Below are positions 25,001-34,604 of a stretch of 64,000 nt of DNA, piece by piece. Source of the DNA: Oegoconia quadripuncta (lineage: Eukaryota > Arthropoda > Insecta > Lepidoptera > Autostichidae); the NCBI GenBank assembly GCA_949316235.1, contig OX438751.1, positions 9,138,413 through 9,202,412 of the forward strand, given 5' to 3'. Position 1 is the first letter of the stretch. Each line of letters opens with the position of its first letter. Below the pieces are notes generated by a model. It made no database searches, was not told the DNA's origin, and was given only the letters and a program-made list of their open reading frames with translations. Made by a program: the position numbers and the translations under genes.

Positions 25001-28000
25001 TCACTGTTTCTCCCTCTGAAAGGAATTCGGAGTGAACCACACCACGGTAGTCAAAAAAAACTGTCAGCATCACCTTGATTTTGGAGCGACTTTGCCGCGG
25101 TTTTTTGGATTTCGGCTCGTTTTCGAGACGCCATTCTGAAGACTGTTGACTTGTTTGCATGTCGTACTCATAAACCCATGTCTCGTCGCCAGTTATTATA
25201 CGTTTCATAAAGGATCCGTAGAAGCTCGGGAAACCATGTCTTCAGCGACATGCTTTCGCTGCGCTTTTTGAACAAAATTGAGCTCTTTTGGAACTAGTCG
25301 AGCGGCGACGCGTTTCATGCCTAAAATGTCAATGAGAATGTTGTGGACGGACTTAAAAGATATGTTCACCTCACTAGCCAACTCTCTCAGACTCATACGT
25401 CGATTTTCGAGCACTAGCTTCTTGATTCTGTCGATGTTTTCTTTGGTCGTAGCGGTTGAAGGTCTACCAGAAAGAGGCAAGTCTACTACTACTTCTCGGC
25501 CTTCTTTAAAAGCCTTATACCATTCATAAGCCCTTGTTTTCGATATACACGATTCGCCGTAGGTATTTCGCAACATTTTTAGTGATTCACCACATGAAAT
25601 ATCATTTGAAACACAAAATTTAAGCACACTCTTTGTTCAACAATATTTTCCATTGTAAAAATCGCCGAGGACTCAAAACTATGACCAACAAAAAGTGTAG
25701 TTTAAAACAAATTAAATGACAGATCCCGCTCAAATTTTGCGCGCTAAATCAGTACAGTGCTACCAACATGCAGTAAAAAAATTAGAATGACCTCTTTTAC
25801 GCGGGTCTTTTTATTGACATATTCCCGATACTTTTTACACAGAGTAGTATGTAATTACTTTATTAGTCTTTATTATTTTTAATCAAATTGCATAGGTACC
25901 TAGATCTTGTAGATTGAAAGTCATGGTATTGATGGCGATTCAGTAAATTTTGAAATCGAAAATCTTAAGTTGTCGTCATATGGAAGTAGACAAATTATAT
26001 TTTTTATAAATACTTTCGCCTCGCTACACGTGTAGGTAATGCGGTATGCGGTAAGGCACAATTTTCTCCGTTGTTGTTAGTCACCAAATCCAATTAAATC
26101 ATTTTATAATGTTAAAACAACACTCAAACTTCATTTGTTATACATTGGTTGAACAGACAGCCTCCCGTACAGGCACGGAAAGAGGAATCGCATTTCAGAA
26201 TGAAAGAATCGGTATGTAATCCATGCTTTTACCTTCCATACTAATTGATATTCATACTAATAATAGTTATATTTCGTTATGGGCAATTTTGCATAGGCTA
26301 GAAAGAGAAATATGAAGCCCGATGGAAAGCCAATGAGCGTGAGCGAGACAATTTACAATTGTCGATTCTCACCGCCCGGCCGCGGGCGGCGACGCGGCCG
26401 GCTGCGCGGTCGTGATCTTTAGTCGCCGATTTCGTAGTGGGACGTCACATCACATAATATGCCCCGTGACAAGGTGTCGCGCGTTGTACTACTGCAGTGA
26501 GCGATAGATAACTAATATCGCGAAAATTTAAACGTACGACTAATTTCATTTGTTCTAATAAATACGTTCTGCTCTTGATTTGCGTATGGACACTAAGTCG
26601 GGTACATTTAGGGCATGCCCGGCTTTTTCGACTCTATGAAGGGTAAGCTACTGTTGCCTACGCCCCTACAGTCCTATAACTATTACTTAACCATACTATA
26701 TAAGAATAATATAAGTATATGAACTCAGTTCTCTATTTGTGAACTTACTTTTAACGGATAAACTATGCGCATTTATTTCAACTTTCATGAACTTTTTACA
26801 AAGTTGAAATAATTGGCAAAAAAATTCCAGTACAACTCGTTGAACTTTGAATTGAAATAATCGGAATAATTGGCTGAAAGTACCTATCAATATATTTTTT
26901 AACATTTACAGTTTCCTATAATTTCTTATTATAAATAACAACAGTGGAATTCAGCTATTTGTGCCAACTAGTGTCATTCTGGCGTCACTTGTAGCTGGAA
27001 TATCATTCTCATATACAGAGACTGCTTTACCAAAAAATTGTGCATAAATAGTGCCACCGAAATATACAACCCCATAAATAGTTATATCATTCCGAAAAGG
27101 GGCAGCGCAGACGACGAATTTTTTTCTGCCGCACTTTTGTTCTCCGTGTGTGTTATTGCATTTTGTCCGGCTTACAAAGAGCACGTCATCTGCGCTGCGC
27201 CTTTTCATAAAGACATCTAATTAACTTAGTCGTTTTAAGCATTCCTTATCGGTCTTGCATATTTCGGTGGTACTATTTATGCGCAATTATTTGGGATATA
27301 AATTATAGTTAAATCCGTCTGCGTAAGAGAATGAGGATTCCAGCAACACTTTTTTTTTGTATGAAAAAATTTGAAACTACTGAAGAAAAAAATATTTTTT
27401 TTTTTATTTGGAGTAAACATAATAAAAAATAAAATACAAAGTAGTGTAAACTACTAGGAAGCACTTGGTATTTATTATTTACAATTAGAGAAAATATCTT
27501 TTGATTTTGTTACTAAAAGTATTTAGCTAACATCAGGTATGTTAGATATGCTATATACTTTTTTTACTATAAGGAAAAATAGGGCATATTAGGTAATCGA
27601 ATTAAAAGGTATTGGTATAGAAAGAAAGAAACTGTTTATTCGCCACTTCGACATATATACAACAAATTGTTAGGCAAATAAAATAACAGAACACTCAGGT
27701 GAGTGTCGCAGCAGCGAAAGGGAGGTGGAGCATAGGTAGTTTAATTCTTTTTTCAAAACCATCATAGAATAAACCGTTAATTGTGCCATTTGACGGTCGC
27801 GTTTGTAGCCTAATCCCATTATTTACATAATTAAACAAATAAAGAAAAAAATCGAGAAAATACGAGTTTTAAATACATTTCGCATGACAGGAACCCTACG
27901 AGTCACGCCAGTTGCATATCAATAAGGGGCGGGCGCGTGCGTTTTTTTTTTTAATAATTAAACTACCTATGCCAATAACTTCTATTTCACTTACCTAATA

Positions 28001-28238
28001 TGCCATAATTTTTTCCTTAGGTACGGTAAAAAACTCATCCAGTATAGAGCTAATTGGCTGAACCATTCCCCCAGGTTCCTCTGAGTGTAGACATTTTAGT
28101 CATAGTATTGAATTTTTGTTGGCTAACAGTAATGATTTTGTTATACAGATCGCAATAAAAGAGGAGCAACGTCGCCAACACATGGCGGAACACGAGCGAC
28201 GTTTGCAGGAGATGCGCCGCACGCATCGTCGACATTAG
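19020..28238 (+). CDS. Acn: Acinus (EJC/ASAP-complex splicing and apoptosis factor), 5 coding exons
   Basis: Coding exons: 19020-20779, 20902-21109, 22211-22358, 23172-23284 and 28149-28238, giving 772 residues. All junctions are GT/AG and in phase. Residues 1-530 are a disordered Lys/Glu/Ser-rich region with basic N-terminal blocks. An RRM spans about 538-613 (starting [13 protein letters not shown], ending around SLQVDF) and is split by intron 1. [15 protein letters not shown] follows, then a charged linker. The RSB motif [20 protein letters not shown] (718-737) is in exon 4 and binds RNPS1 and SAP18 to form the ASAP complex. The C terminus is a short Arg/Glu helix, much shorter than the RE/RS tail of vertebrate Acinus. 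ASAP acts in the nucleus on splicing. No SAP domain is seen in exon 1; it could be in an unrecognised upstream exon or absent. Confidence 0.93.
20638..20779 (+). CDS. Acn: Acinus RRM, first part (3' end of exon 1)
   Basis: Encodes the RNP2-like strand [11 protein letters not shown] and the RNP1-like strand [10 protein letters not shown]. The donor GA|GTAAGT at 20780 interrupts the codon for Asp587, and the domain continues at 20902 with [15 protein letters not shown]. This is an RRM with atypical aromatic positions, as known for Acinus. Confidence 0.85.
21563..21612 (+). repeat. Dispersed repeat fragment (CATAAACATCCCA type)
   Basis: The segment ATAAACATCCCACAGCAGAG plus ATATAGGCTTTCCCTC recurs with few changes at 46347-46440. 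Probably a LINE or SINE tail that is widespread in Lepidoptera. It lies in Acinus intron 2. The 86-codon ORF after it (21611-21871) matches nothing I recognise. Confidence 0.5.
23427..23671. mobile_element. MITE family D, palindromic, about 245 bp
   Basis: The outer end TGTACAAGGTGAAAT pairs with ATTCACCCTGTATACAG at the other end, and much of the interior is self-complementary (GGAACCATAG against CTGTGGTTCC). A second copy sits at 36858-37112. It lies in the last Acinus intron, 140 bp after exon 4. Confidence 0.75.
24545..25835 (-). mobile_element. mariner transposon with both ends
   Basis: A 1291 bp element flanked by TA dinucleotides at 24543-24544 and 25836-25837, the standard mariner target. 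Inverted repeats share AAGTATCGGGAAT and TGTCAATAAAA with one mismatch between the blocks. The size is that of intact mariners (about 1.3 kb). The single transposase gene runs right to left, opposite to the host gene Acinus, in whose last intron it lies. Confidence 0.92.
24585..25653 (-). pseudogene. mariner transposase, DD34D, two frameshifts
   Basis: The frame starts at the ATG at 25653 and is broken by a one-base loss in an A run near 25620. It then runs as 140 codons to a stop at 25205, where a second frameshift just before [11 protein letters not shown] moves the rest to another frame (207 codons to 24585). Together the pieces cover a full-length mariner transposase of about 345 residues. 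Visible features are the helix-turn-helix region, the WVPKEL-like linker (here VPKELN), the first catalytic Asp in TGDETWVY, the second in HHDNAPSHT and the third in [11 protein letters not shown]. The last two are 34 residues apart, the defining DD34D spacing. The catalytic residues are intact, but the frameshifts should prevent an active product. Confidence 0.9.
27030..27290. mobile_element. Fold-back element in the last Acinus intron
   Basis: The left arm carries GTGCATAAATAGTGCCACCG, AAATATACAA and GGGGCAGCGCAGACGACG. The right arm carries their inverted counterparts (ACGTCATCTGCGCTGCGCC, GCATATTTCGGTGGTACTA and TTTATGCGC). The arms are about 90-110 bp with a 50 bp spacer. No ORF of known type. 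Confidence 0.6.
27541..28046 (+). mobile_element. MITE family A copy with a nested insertion
   Basis: Inverted termini (TTTTTTTACTATAAGG, AAAATAGGGCATATTAGG at the left; ATATGCCATAATTTTTTCC and AAAACTCATCCAGTATA at the right) match 29888-30253. Between TATTGGTATAG and GTAGTTTAATTC about 115 bp are added (27628-27740). This insert begins with AAAGAAACTGTTTATTCGCC, in the style of a LINE 3' tail. The right end lies about 100 bp before the acceptor of the last Acinus exon. Confidence 0.75.
28149..28238 (+). CDS. Acn: Acinus terminal coding exon
   Basis: Follows the acceptor TTATACAG and encodes 29 residues (start [20 protein letters not shown]) ending in RRTHRRH and TAG. The phase (0) fits the donor at 23284. 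The Arg/Glu-rich helix is what follows the RSB motif in Acinus from other animals. It is isolated from exon 4 by a 4.9 kb transposon-filled intron. Confidence 0.85.
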   Translation: MAIKEEQRRQHMAEHERRLQEMRRTHRRH

Positions 28239-29887
28239 CATGGTCCGTCCCACACTGATTCATCCTACACACCCACACATACTTACTTAACACACACACA
28301 TTACAATTACATGCATTCACAAACATACTTCCCCACCTCGTACCCTTTACATATTAATTTTTTGTCGCTTTGTCGACATTTTCTTTACAGGTTGCTTGTA
28401 TGCGTCGTATAATTAAATAATTACATTTTGTTAGAGGGATAATTTAGTTATGTTTTAATGTTAGTCAGACTAATATAGGTTTTAATGGTGACAATGCCAA
28501 GATAATCACGAAAGGATTTTTTGTAACTCAGATGAATGTATGAATTTATTTTATACAAAATGTTATAGAAAGGCACCCCTTGGAGGAAATCCTATGATTT
28601 AATTCATCGTGGGCGTACCGCGGTCACTTGATCAAACCAAGAGGGGACATTGTCGGAACTCTACTCTGGGAGAGAGATGTACTGCAGTCGGCGCTGATTT
28701 GACACTTGGAACAAATCCTTCGTGTGTTGGCGTTTGGTCCCAAAACAACCACATTACTATCTTGGTTCATACAGTAACCTAAGATCTGTATGTTCATCAC
28801 GGATCTGCAAGCAGCTGAAGCTAATCGTGAATGTAATCCAAAACCTAAATATATTGACTTTGGAGGAGACTACGAACAACAAAATGTAGCGAGTTGAATG
28901 AAATGTATCACAGAAGAGAGAACTTTGGCGATAATCATCAGACATCTATAAAAATTATGATATGAATTTAATGTTACAATGAATATTGCAAATCTGATTG
29001 TCGTTGATGGAAGTGGATAATGAAGTTTGGGAGTTAGGAGTATCATGCATCGGCATCTAGACACTTAGTTATCGTGAAAGTTTTGGACAGTTAGGTCTCA
29101 AATTTGAATAAAGATTGTTTTAATTTCAACTATTACATGACTTGATGTTCAATAAATGTTACGTATATATGTTGTTGTTTCAGTTAAACCAAGAAGTGTG
29201 TCAAAACGCGAAATTGAGCGTCTGATAGAAAGGACCGGTCAAGGTGCTCAATTAATGAGGGACATACAAAGTCGTCACCGCCAATGGGGTCAAATTACTA
29301 TAATCATCATTGATCTTCAAATATATTGGAACATCACATCGTCAATTAGTTGCAACGGTAACATTCAAATCGCCAATAATATGTTAACAAGCATATTATT
29401 CGATTATATAAGGATTTATTTCTTCGTCGTACACTATTTGACGGACTGTAAATAAGAAAGTGTACCTAAGAGCAATAATTCATTATATCGTATTACATTG
29501 CGATAAAGTTTATTTTTCTAGTGCATTGCATACTTGTTTACATACTATAATTTAATGACGATTTACATGAATCGAAAATTTGAAGCAAAATGTTCTCAAT
29601 AATTTGGCTAACTTTCTATCTGACGCTGACTGTATATTCCATTACCGTTGTTCACAAGAACAATAGCGGATACCGAAGTTTTACTCGCTGTTTATGAAAT
29701 TAAATTCTATAATTATTTCTTTTCCCGTATGTATGTAAATTCTTATACGAAACTTAAAACCGAATTGTCATACATTGCGTCTCCAACTGACGTTTATGAA
29801 TTACATAGAAAAAGCTAATATGAACTTGACGAATTCAGAGTTAGACATTGGAGTTCATACAAAACACTTTCATGCGTGTATGAATAT
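28239..29887 (+). other. Acinus 3' UTR and intergenic DNA
   Basis: AT-rich, with no clear gene. A 3' UTR is expected after 28238. AATAAA-like motifs occur (for example near 29108 and 29150), but the end cannot be fixed. An ORF at 29156-29455 shows an Arg/Ser-rich start (PRSVSKREIERLIERTGQG) without a family I recognise. Parts of 29260-29640 resemble 34115-34240 (TATTGGAACAT, GACGCTGACTGTA), so this is probably a repeat. Confidence 0.35.
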
Positions 29888-30253
29888 ACCGGTGAGTTTT
29901 TTTAACCGTAAGGAAAAAAATAGGGCATATTTAGGTAAGTGAAATAGGAGTATTGGCATAGGTAGTTTAATTTTCTTTTTATCATTTAATAAAGCTTTGT
30001 CATTTGACGGTCGCGTTTGTAGCCTATTCAACATAATTACATCATTAAATTAAATAAAACTTGAGAAAATAGGAGTTTCAAATAAATTTCGCATGATAGG
30101 AACCCTACGAATCCTGCCAGTCGCATATCCATCTCCGGTCGGCGCGTGCATCGTTGATGGTTTGAAAAAAAAAAAACTAACTATGCCAATAATTTCTATT
30201 TCACTTTCCTAATGTGCCCTATTTTTCCCTTACGCTAAAAAACTCACCGGTAT
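29888..30253 (+). mobile_element. MITE family A, best full copy (about 366 bp)
   Basis: Long inverted termini of about 75 bp: ACCGGTGAGTTTTTTTAACC, then AAATAGGGCATATTTAGG, against CTAATGTGCCCTATTTTTCC and AAAAACTCACCGGTAT. The interior carries GACGGTCGCGTTTGTAGCC and GGCGCGTGCATCG. No ORF. Other copies are at 1374-1556, 7018-7246, 27541-28046, 54466-54842 and 60026-60296. Confidence 0.85.
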
Positions 30254-30400
30254 AATATATGGTGAAAGTCATAAAACGGTATCTATGTAGTACTAGGAAC
30301 GCTGCTGGCATGTGATCCAAATGTGATATATCTGAACCTGGTAGCAACTACTGATGAAAAAAAAATTCGATTCAAGTGCTCAGTTTGTGCTCACCGGATA

Positions 30401-30436
30401 GGTGACCAGCCATCCTGACATCAGAATGGCTGGTCA
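30401..30436. repeat. Perfect 12 bp hairpin
   Basis: GTGACCAGCCAT (30401-30412) and ATGGCTGGTCAC (30425-30436) are exact inverted copies around a 12-base loop, downstream of MITE 29888-30253. No U-run follows, so it is not a bacterial-type terminator. Confidence 0.7.
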
Positions 30437-31072
30437 CCGCAAAAAGTAGTCTAGCTTCTAAAATGCATAAGTAGCAACTATTTAACGAACGGTAGCAATT
30501 AGGTAACAACTCTCTAGAACCATTTCGAAGTTGAATACGAGTGCATCCTGACGCGTACTGACGGTAATATATATTATATTAGATTTAGAGTTGATGATGT
30601 TTGCAGTGCTAGATGAGCCATACATTGCTGCATAGTAAGTACTGCACTGGCAGTATGGTGTCCTACAGCTCGAGTTTGACACTTGCCGCGTAATTACGTG
30701 ATACTGTGGTCGACAGTACGTGGGCATAGGTATGTATTATAGGTACCCAATTGAAAATTTTGGGGGCCTTCAGAAACAAGGATCTGTGAATGAATCTACT
30801 GTTTTCTAACTAACCCTATGGTTGAATGGAAGAAATGTGGGATAAGTCCGCCGTTGTACTCAAATTCTGTGGCCTTTTTGTACAATAAAGCGTTTACAAA
30901 CAAATGATTCAGGGCTTGAAATCGGTTAATTTTACTATTTAACCTAAAGGTTTTCGATAATATAAATTAGTTTTTTCATAAACTTATCGTTAGACCTATG
31001 TTAACGTAGTTTTATAAACCAATCTTTAGGAATAACAAGTTACTTTTCATAGAAGTATTTTCGGAAAAAACG

Positions 31073-31230
31073 TTTTCAAGACCGGTGTTAGTAGCACGAC
31101 AGGCGCGATAAACGTTTATGCCGCGCGAGATTATATTTGTCCTGCTCATTAGCTCGGACGGAATATACAAGTATCCCACTCTCTCTCCAACGTCGCGCTT
31201 GACAAACCATGTCATGTTACGGGGGCTGCT
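31073..31230 (+). repeat. Dispersed repeat, copy 1
   Basis: Shares GATAAACGTTTATG, CGCGCGAGATTATATT, GTCCTGCTCATT, ATCCCACTCTC and TACGGGGGC in order with 44688-44815. Family unknown, not coding. Confidence 0.55.
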
Positions 31231-31380
31231 GCAATACTTTAGCATTGTGAACTTCAACCCTGACATTGACAGAATCATCGTGCACAACGATGCAGCCATA
31301 ACACTAAATTGGAATTGGAATGATTATATCATCTGGATAAACATACCAAATATAAATTCTAAATTCTTCGAAACAGCTTA

Positions 31381-31441
31381 ACCGATTTTCATCAAACATG
31401 GCTAAGAAAGTTCTTCTTAGTTATGTTTGATGAAAATTGGT
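31381..31441. repeat. 28 bp inverted repeat with a 5-base loop
   Basis: Arms 31381-31408 and 31414-31441 pair with three mismatches around AGTTC. The arm sequence (CCGATTTTCATCAAACATGG) is itself a dispersed repeat, seen near 5250, 5975, 9230 and 37200. This spot looks like two copies joined head to head. Confidence 0.65.
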
Positions 31442-32129
31442 TACGGAAAAATATTTGTAAAATGGTTGAAGCGCATAGCTTGTAATTACTATGCGCTATG
31501 TGTTAAGGAAGTAACTATTGAGATCATCAAGGCAGAAGTGAATGTTGACAATTCGGCAATTCAGAATGGCGGGTCAATGCAAAAATGAAATGTCAATAAA
31601 ACCGTTATTGTACTAACTTTCCCAATAACGGTTGAAAATAGTAAAATGCACTAGAATAATGGTATTCGATATTCAAATTATTCACTTGGTCCCGTGGTTG
31701 TGACATTCCCATAACTTCCCATAATTTTTCTCAAATGTTGTTAGTAGGTACCTATAGTTTAATTCAGAATATTGAATATAAAGGGCTATCTTGTTTGTAA
31801 ACGCGGTATTGTACCCACTTCATATGATTTACATGAATAAAATTTTAATTATTTAGGTAATATTTTGAATATTCCGTTCAACCTACTCGAAAAAGAAACT
31901 TATCAAAATTATGTCAAAATTTCATTTTATGACATCAACAGATAAGCATTCGAAACTACTAAATAGACTATGTAGTCTACCTATTATATATAAAGTCTAA
32001 CAAAATTACCCGACAAACGTTGCAGAGTGTATATATAGAATGTACCTATTACGAAAAAAATAAAACATTAAAGTTAACAGATTTTATTCAAAAAATAAAA
32101 TTTAGAAATGTAGGTAAATTTTGTGAGTT

Positions 32130-32310
32130 GGACCTTGGCCGCGCGCTCTAAGTACAACACCAAACCACAACATACAAACACGTGCCGCGGTATCTTTGAA
32201 GACGCCGAAAGGCGACCACAAGCCGCTCGCCGTCGGCTCTTGCCCCGGCGCCACCGCAACTTGCTGTGATTGGTTGCGCACTGTGCCCCGACACTCCTAC
32301 TGGCTGGCGT
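32130..32310 (+). promoter_or_regulatory. GC-rich patch with CCAAT-like motif, possible promoter
   Basis: In an AT-rich surrounding this stretch is CpG-rich (GCCGCTCGCCGTCGGCTC, CCCCGGCGCCACCGC) and carries GTGATTGGTTG, an inverted CCAAT box. It is the only such patch between Acinus and the first recognised peptidase exon. It may hold the start site and missing first exon of that gene. This is inferred from composition only. Confidence 0.3.
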
Positions 32311-32756
32311 CTTCCATACGCAAGTTGCCTTTTTTTCTCATTGATAAAATAAGATACAATTGAAATGAAGTAAGTCTGTTAATTTGTATTTTCATTTGCA
32401 TTTACATTTAAATTTTTTACTCGAAAACTACATTTTCATCCCCCGATATCTGAGCACAAAAGCCGTTTTTATCCGCTTGAGGTTAAAGTATATTTGAATT
32501 TAGAACATCGCGCGCACTAGGTATGTGATTCCAAAACACCATTAACCTATTTACTTCCATCGCCATGGTGCCGTATTTATCATACAACTTTTTAAAATTT
32601 GTTAAAAACTCCGTAAGTACCTCCTTGGTGTACTTTTGTTTTTAATTTGCTTTGCGCGCGCCATTTTGTTTTGACATCGTAGGTATTATTATAAATAAGA
32701 AACTTGAAAACAATTAGTCATTTCCTCGCTGAGGGGGGATGAAAAGTTACGTGTTG

Positions 32757-32889
32757 CACTCGAGTGCAAAGATTTTTCACCTTGTGCTCTTTTGATTCCC
32801 TCGCTAACGCTCAGGATTCTAATTTTAGAATCCTTCGCTTGCTCGGTCATCAAAGTTGAGCACGCGGTTAAAAAGCAACTTTGCACTCC
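32757..32889. mobile_element. Fold-back element
   Basis: Two arms of about 65 bp run inward from GAGTGCAAAG (left) and CTTTGCACTC (right) to a central AGGATTCT-AATTTT-AGAATCCT hairpin. The arms also share GTGCTC/GAGCAC and GCTAACGCTC/GCTTGCTCGG segments with mismatches. The left arm begins inside the perfect palindrome TTGCACTCGAGTGCAA. Confidence 0.6.
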
Positions 32890-34604
32890 AAATAACTATT
32901 CTAAGGCTAGTTTTTTTTAATGAATATATTATTTTATTGTCATGTGTATTTGCCAAAGTTTGTCTCGTTAATTTTGTTAGACCCTATTCCAGACCAGATA
33001 TTATTCTTAGGCAGATAATTGTATAGCAACAAAAGTATCGATTGCAATAATACGATTTGAATAATACGAAAATACGATCGTGTGGTTTCCGGCAGGCAAT
33101 AATATAAATCACTAGACTAGTGTTTTTTCCACAACAGGAGACGGTACAGGGCGTCCATTGTTCAAACACAGGGATGTTCTGTTACTGCCTATCAAGACAC
33201 GTGGTAGCGTTGTCAAGTCAAGTTCAAGAAGGAAGCAGGCGACACAGCAGCCGTGTGTTTTATTACACGAACCTTTTGCAGAATAACTGCCTAGGTTTGT
33301 GGTAATGAATTACGTGGAGCGCTTTGCGAATTTGAAAGTGTAGGTATTTAAAATTTCGTCTAGGTAGGTAAGTAATTGTACCTATATTGCCTAGGTAAAA
33401 TAATTTACATTCATAGATACGGGTTAATCGATAGCAACCTGTTAATGCTCATAAAATTTGGTCAATTATCTTATTTATCCATTATCTGAAGATATTGTAT
33501 CGTCGTTGGGATAAGCATTATAATTTACAGATAACAATGAGACAGTTGTGCTGGCACATTACAATAGCCGGCCGCTGTCTGCATTAAAACAGTACTCATT
33601 ATGGTGAGTATATAGAATTATGTACTTTCACGATTCTTTTATCATGAACCAGTGTCTGGTCCTGTCATCCAAGCTCCGATGACAATTTTTATAACTTAAG
33701 GGCAACTAAGCCCACGGTTAACGCCGTAAAATATTTACTTTTCACTTAAAACATTATTCATATTTAAGAAAAATGTACTTAAGCTCAGTTCTAAGGGTTG
33801 GCTGCCATAAGGTGGTAGAATATTTTTAACAGGAATCGCTAATTTTGTGGTAGGACCTGTCCAGTGTGGTGGCAAATCCACCTAATTCGGGAAAGAAATT
33901 TGTCTTCCAGTAGACTTATTTTAAATCGTCTATGTGTGTTGGGTGCAACCCAGATGCAATCCTGGTCAGGTCCTGATCAGAACCAGATTTTAAGCAGATT
34001 GATCTCTTACGTAATTTAGACAAAAGACTGAAAGTTGAAGGTGGTGGAATTTGTACCTAATGTGTTATTACACCCGTACAGTCCTGGTCAGATAGAAGGG
34101 ACAAGTTAAGATGTCCAAACAATGACTGACATGCAAAGTGTTCCTAATATCGACACGGCCAAAGTTGTCAAATTCAAATTTATTGGAACATACATATCGT
34201 TAACATTTGGTTGACTTACTTTCCATTTGACGCTGACTGTACGATCATCGTAGATCTGTGGCATCGATCAAAGTCGATATTGCCTGGTACCAAACCGATC
34301 AGCCATCGACTGGATGTTACTCAAGTAGCGCTCGAGCATTGTACGAGCAACATTATGGGTGTACAGTCCGCTGCAGAGAGAGTATTTAGTCATATTTGAA
34401 TAGGAGGTATTGTTTCTCTGCAGTTGGCTACATAGTAACCCTATCCGATTGATCGCTGTTTTCATGGTAGCTTTGGTCGATCGGCTATATAGATCGATCA
34501 AACGTTTTATGAACATCATCCTGATTACTACGTTGATTATAACATTGAGGCGACGTAGTTCCTGCAGTAGTTAATACCAACTCTTGAACATGTGACACAT
34601 TAAG
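32890..34604. other. Upstream region of the peptidase gene
   Basis: No coding similarity found. The first coding exon with the start Met should lie here or further left. I looked for an ATG-bearing exon with a donor whose phase fits 34605 and did not find a convincing one. A repeat-like stretch at 34115-34240 resembles parts of 29260-29640. Confidence 0.35.

Larger units (their letters stand above)
23811..26672. mobile_element. Possible hAT-like element hosting the mariner
   Basis: The left end CAGTGGCGTGCCTAGGG and the right end reading (reverse complement) TGTAGGGGCGTAGGCAACAG resemble each other. GGGCATGCCC lies just inside both. The left end also recurs inverted at 61155-61214, so it is a true repeat terminus. 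An 8 bp target duplication was not found, and no transposase similarity is visible, so the assignment is tentative. Confidence 0.3.

Noticed and set aside
23811..26672. Confident hAT transposon
   Set aside because: Ends are similar, but no 8 bp target duplication and no transposase were found. Kept only as a low-confidence feature.
29156..29455. ORF starting with an Arg/Ser-rich PRSVSKREIERLIERTGQG stretch, thought to be an extra Acinus exon or a Tc1 fragment
   Set aside because: It does not match the Acinus C terminus, the first TAG of Acinus is already at 28238, and neighbouring segments look repetitive. No transposase motif seen.
30401..30436. Rho-independent terminator
   Set aside because: The stem is perfect, but no U-run follows and the genome is eukaryotic.
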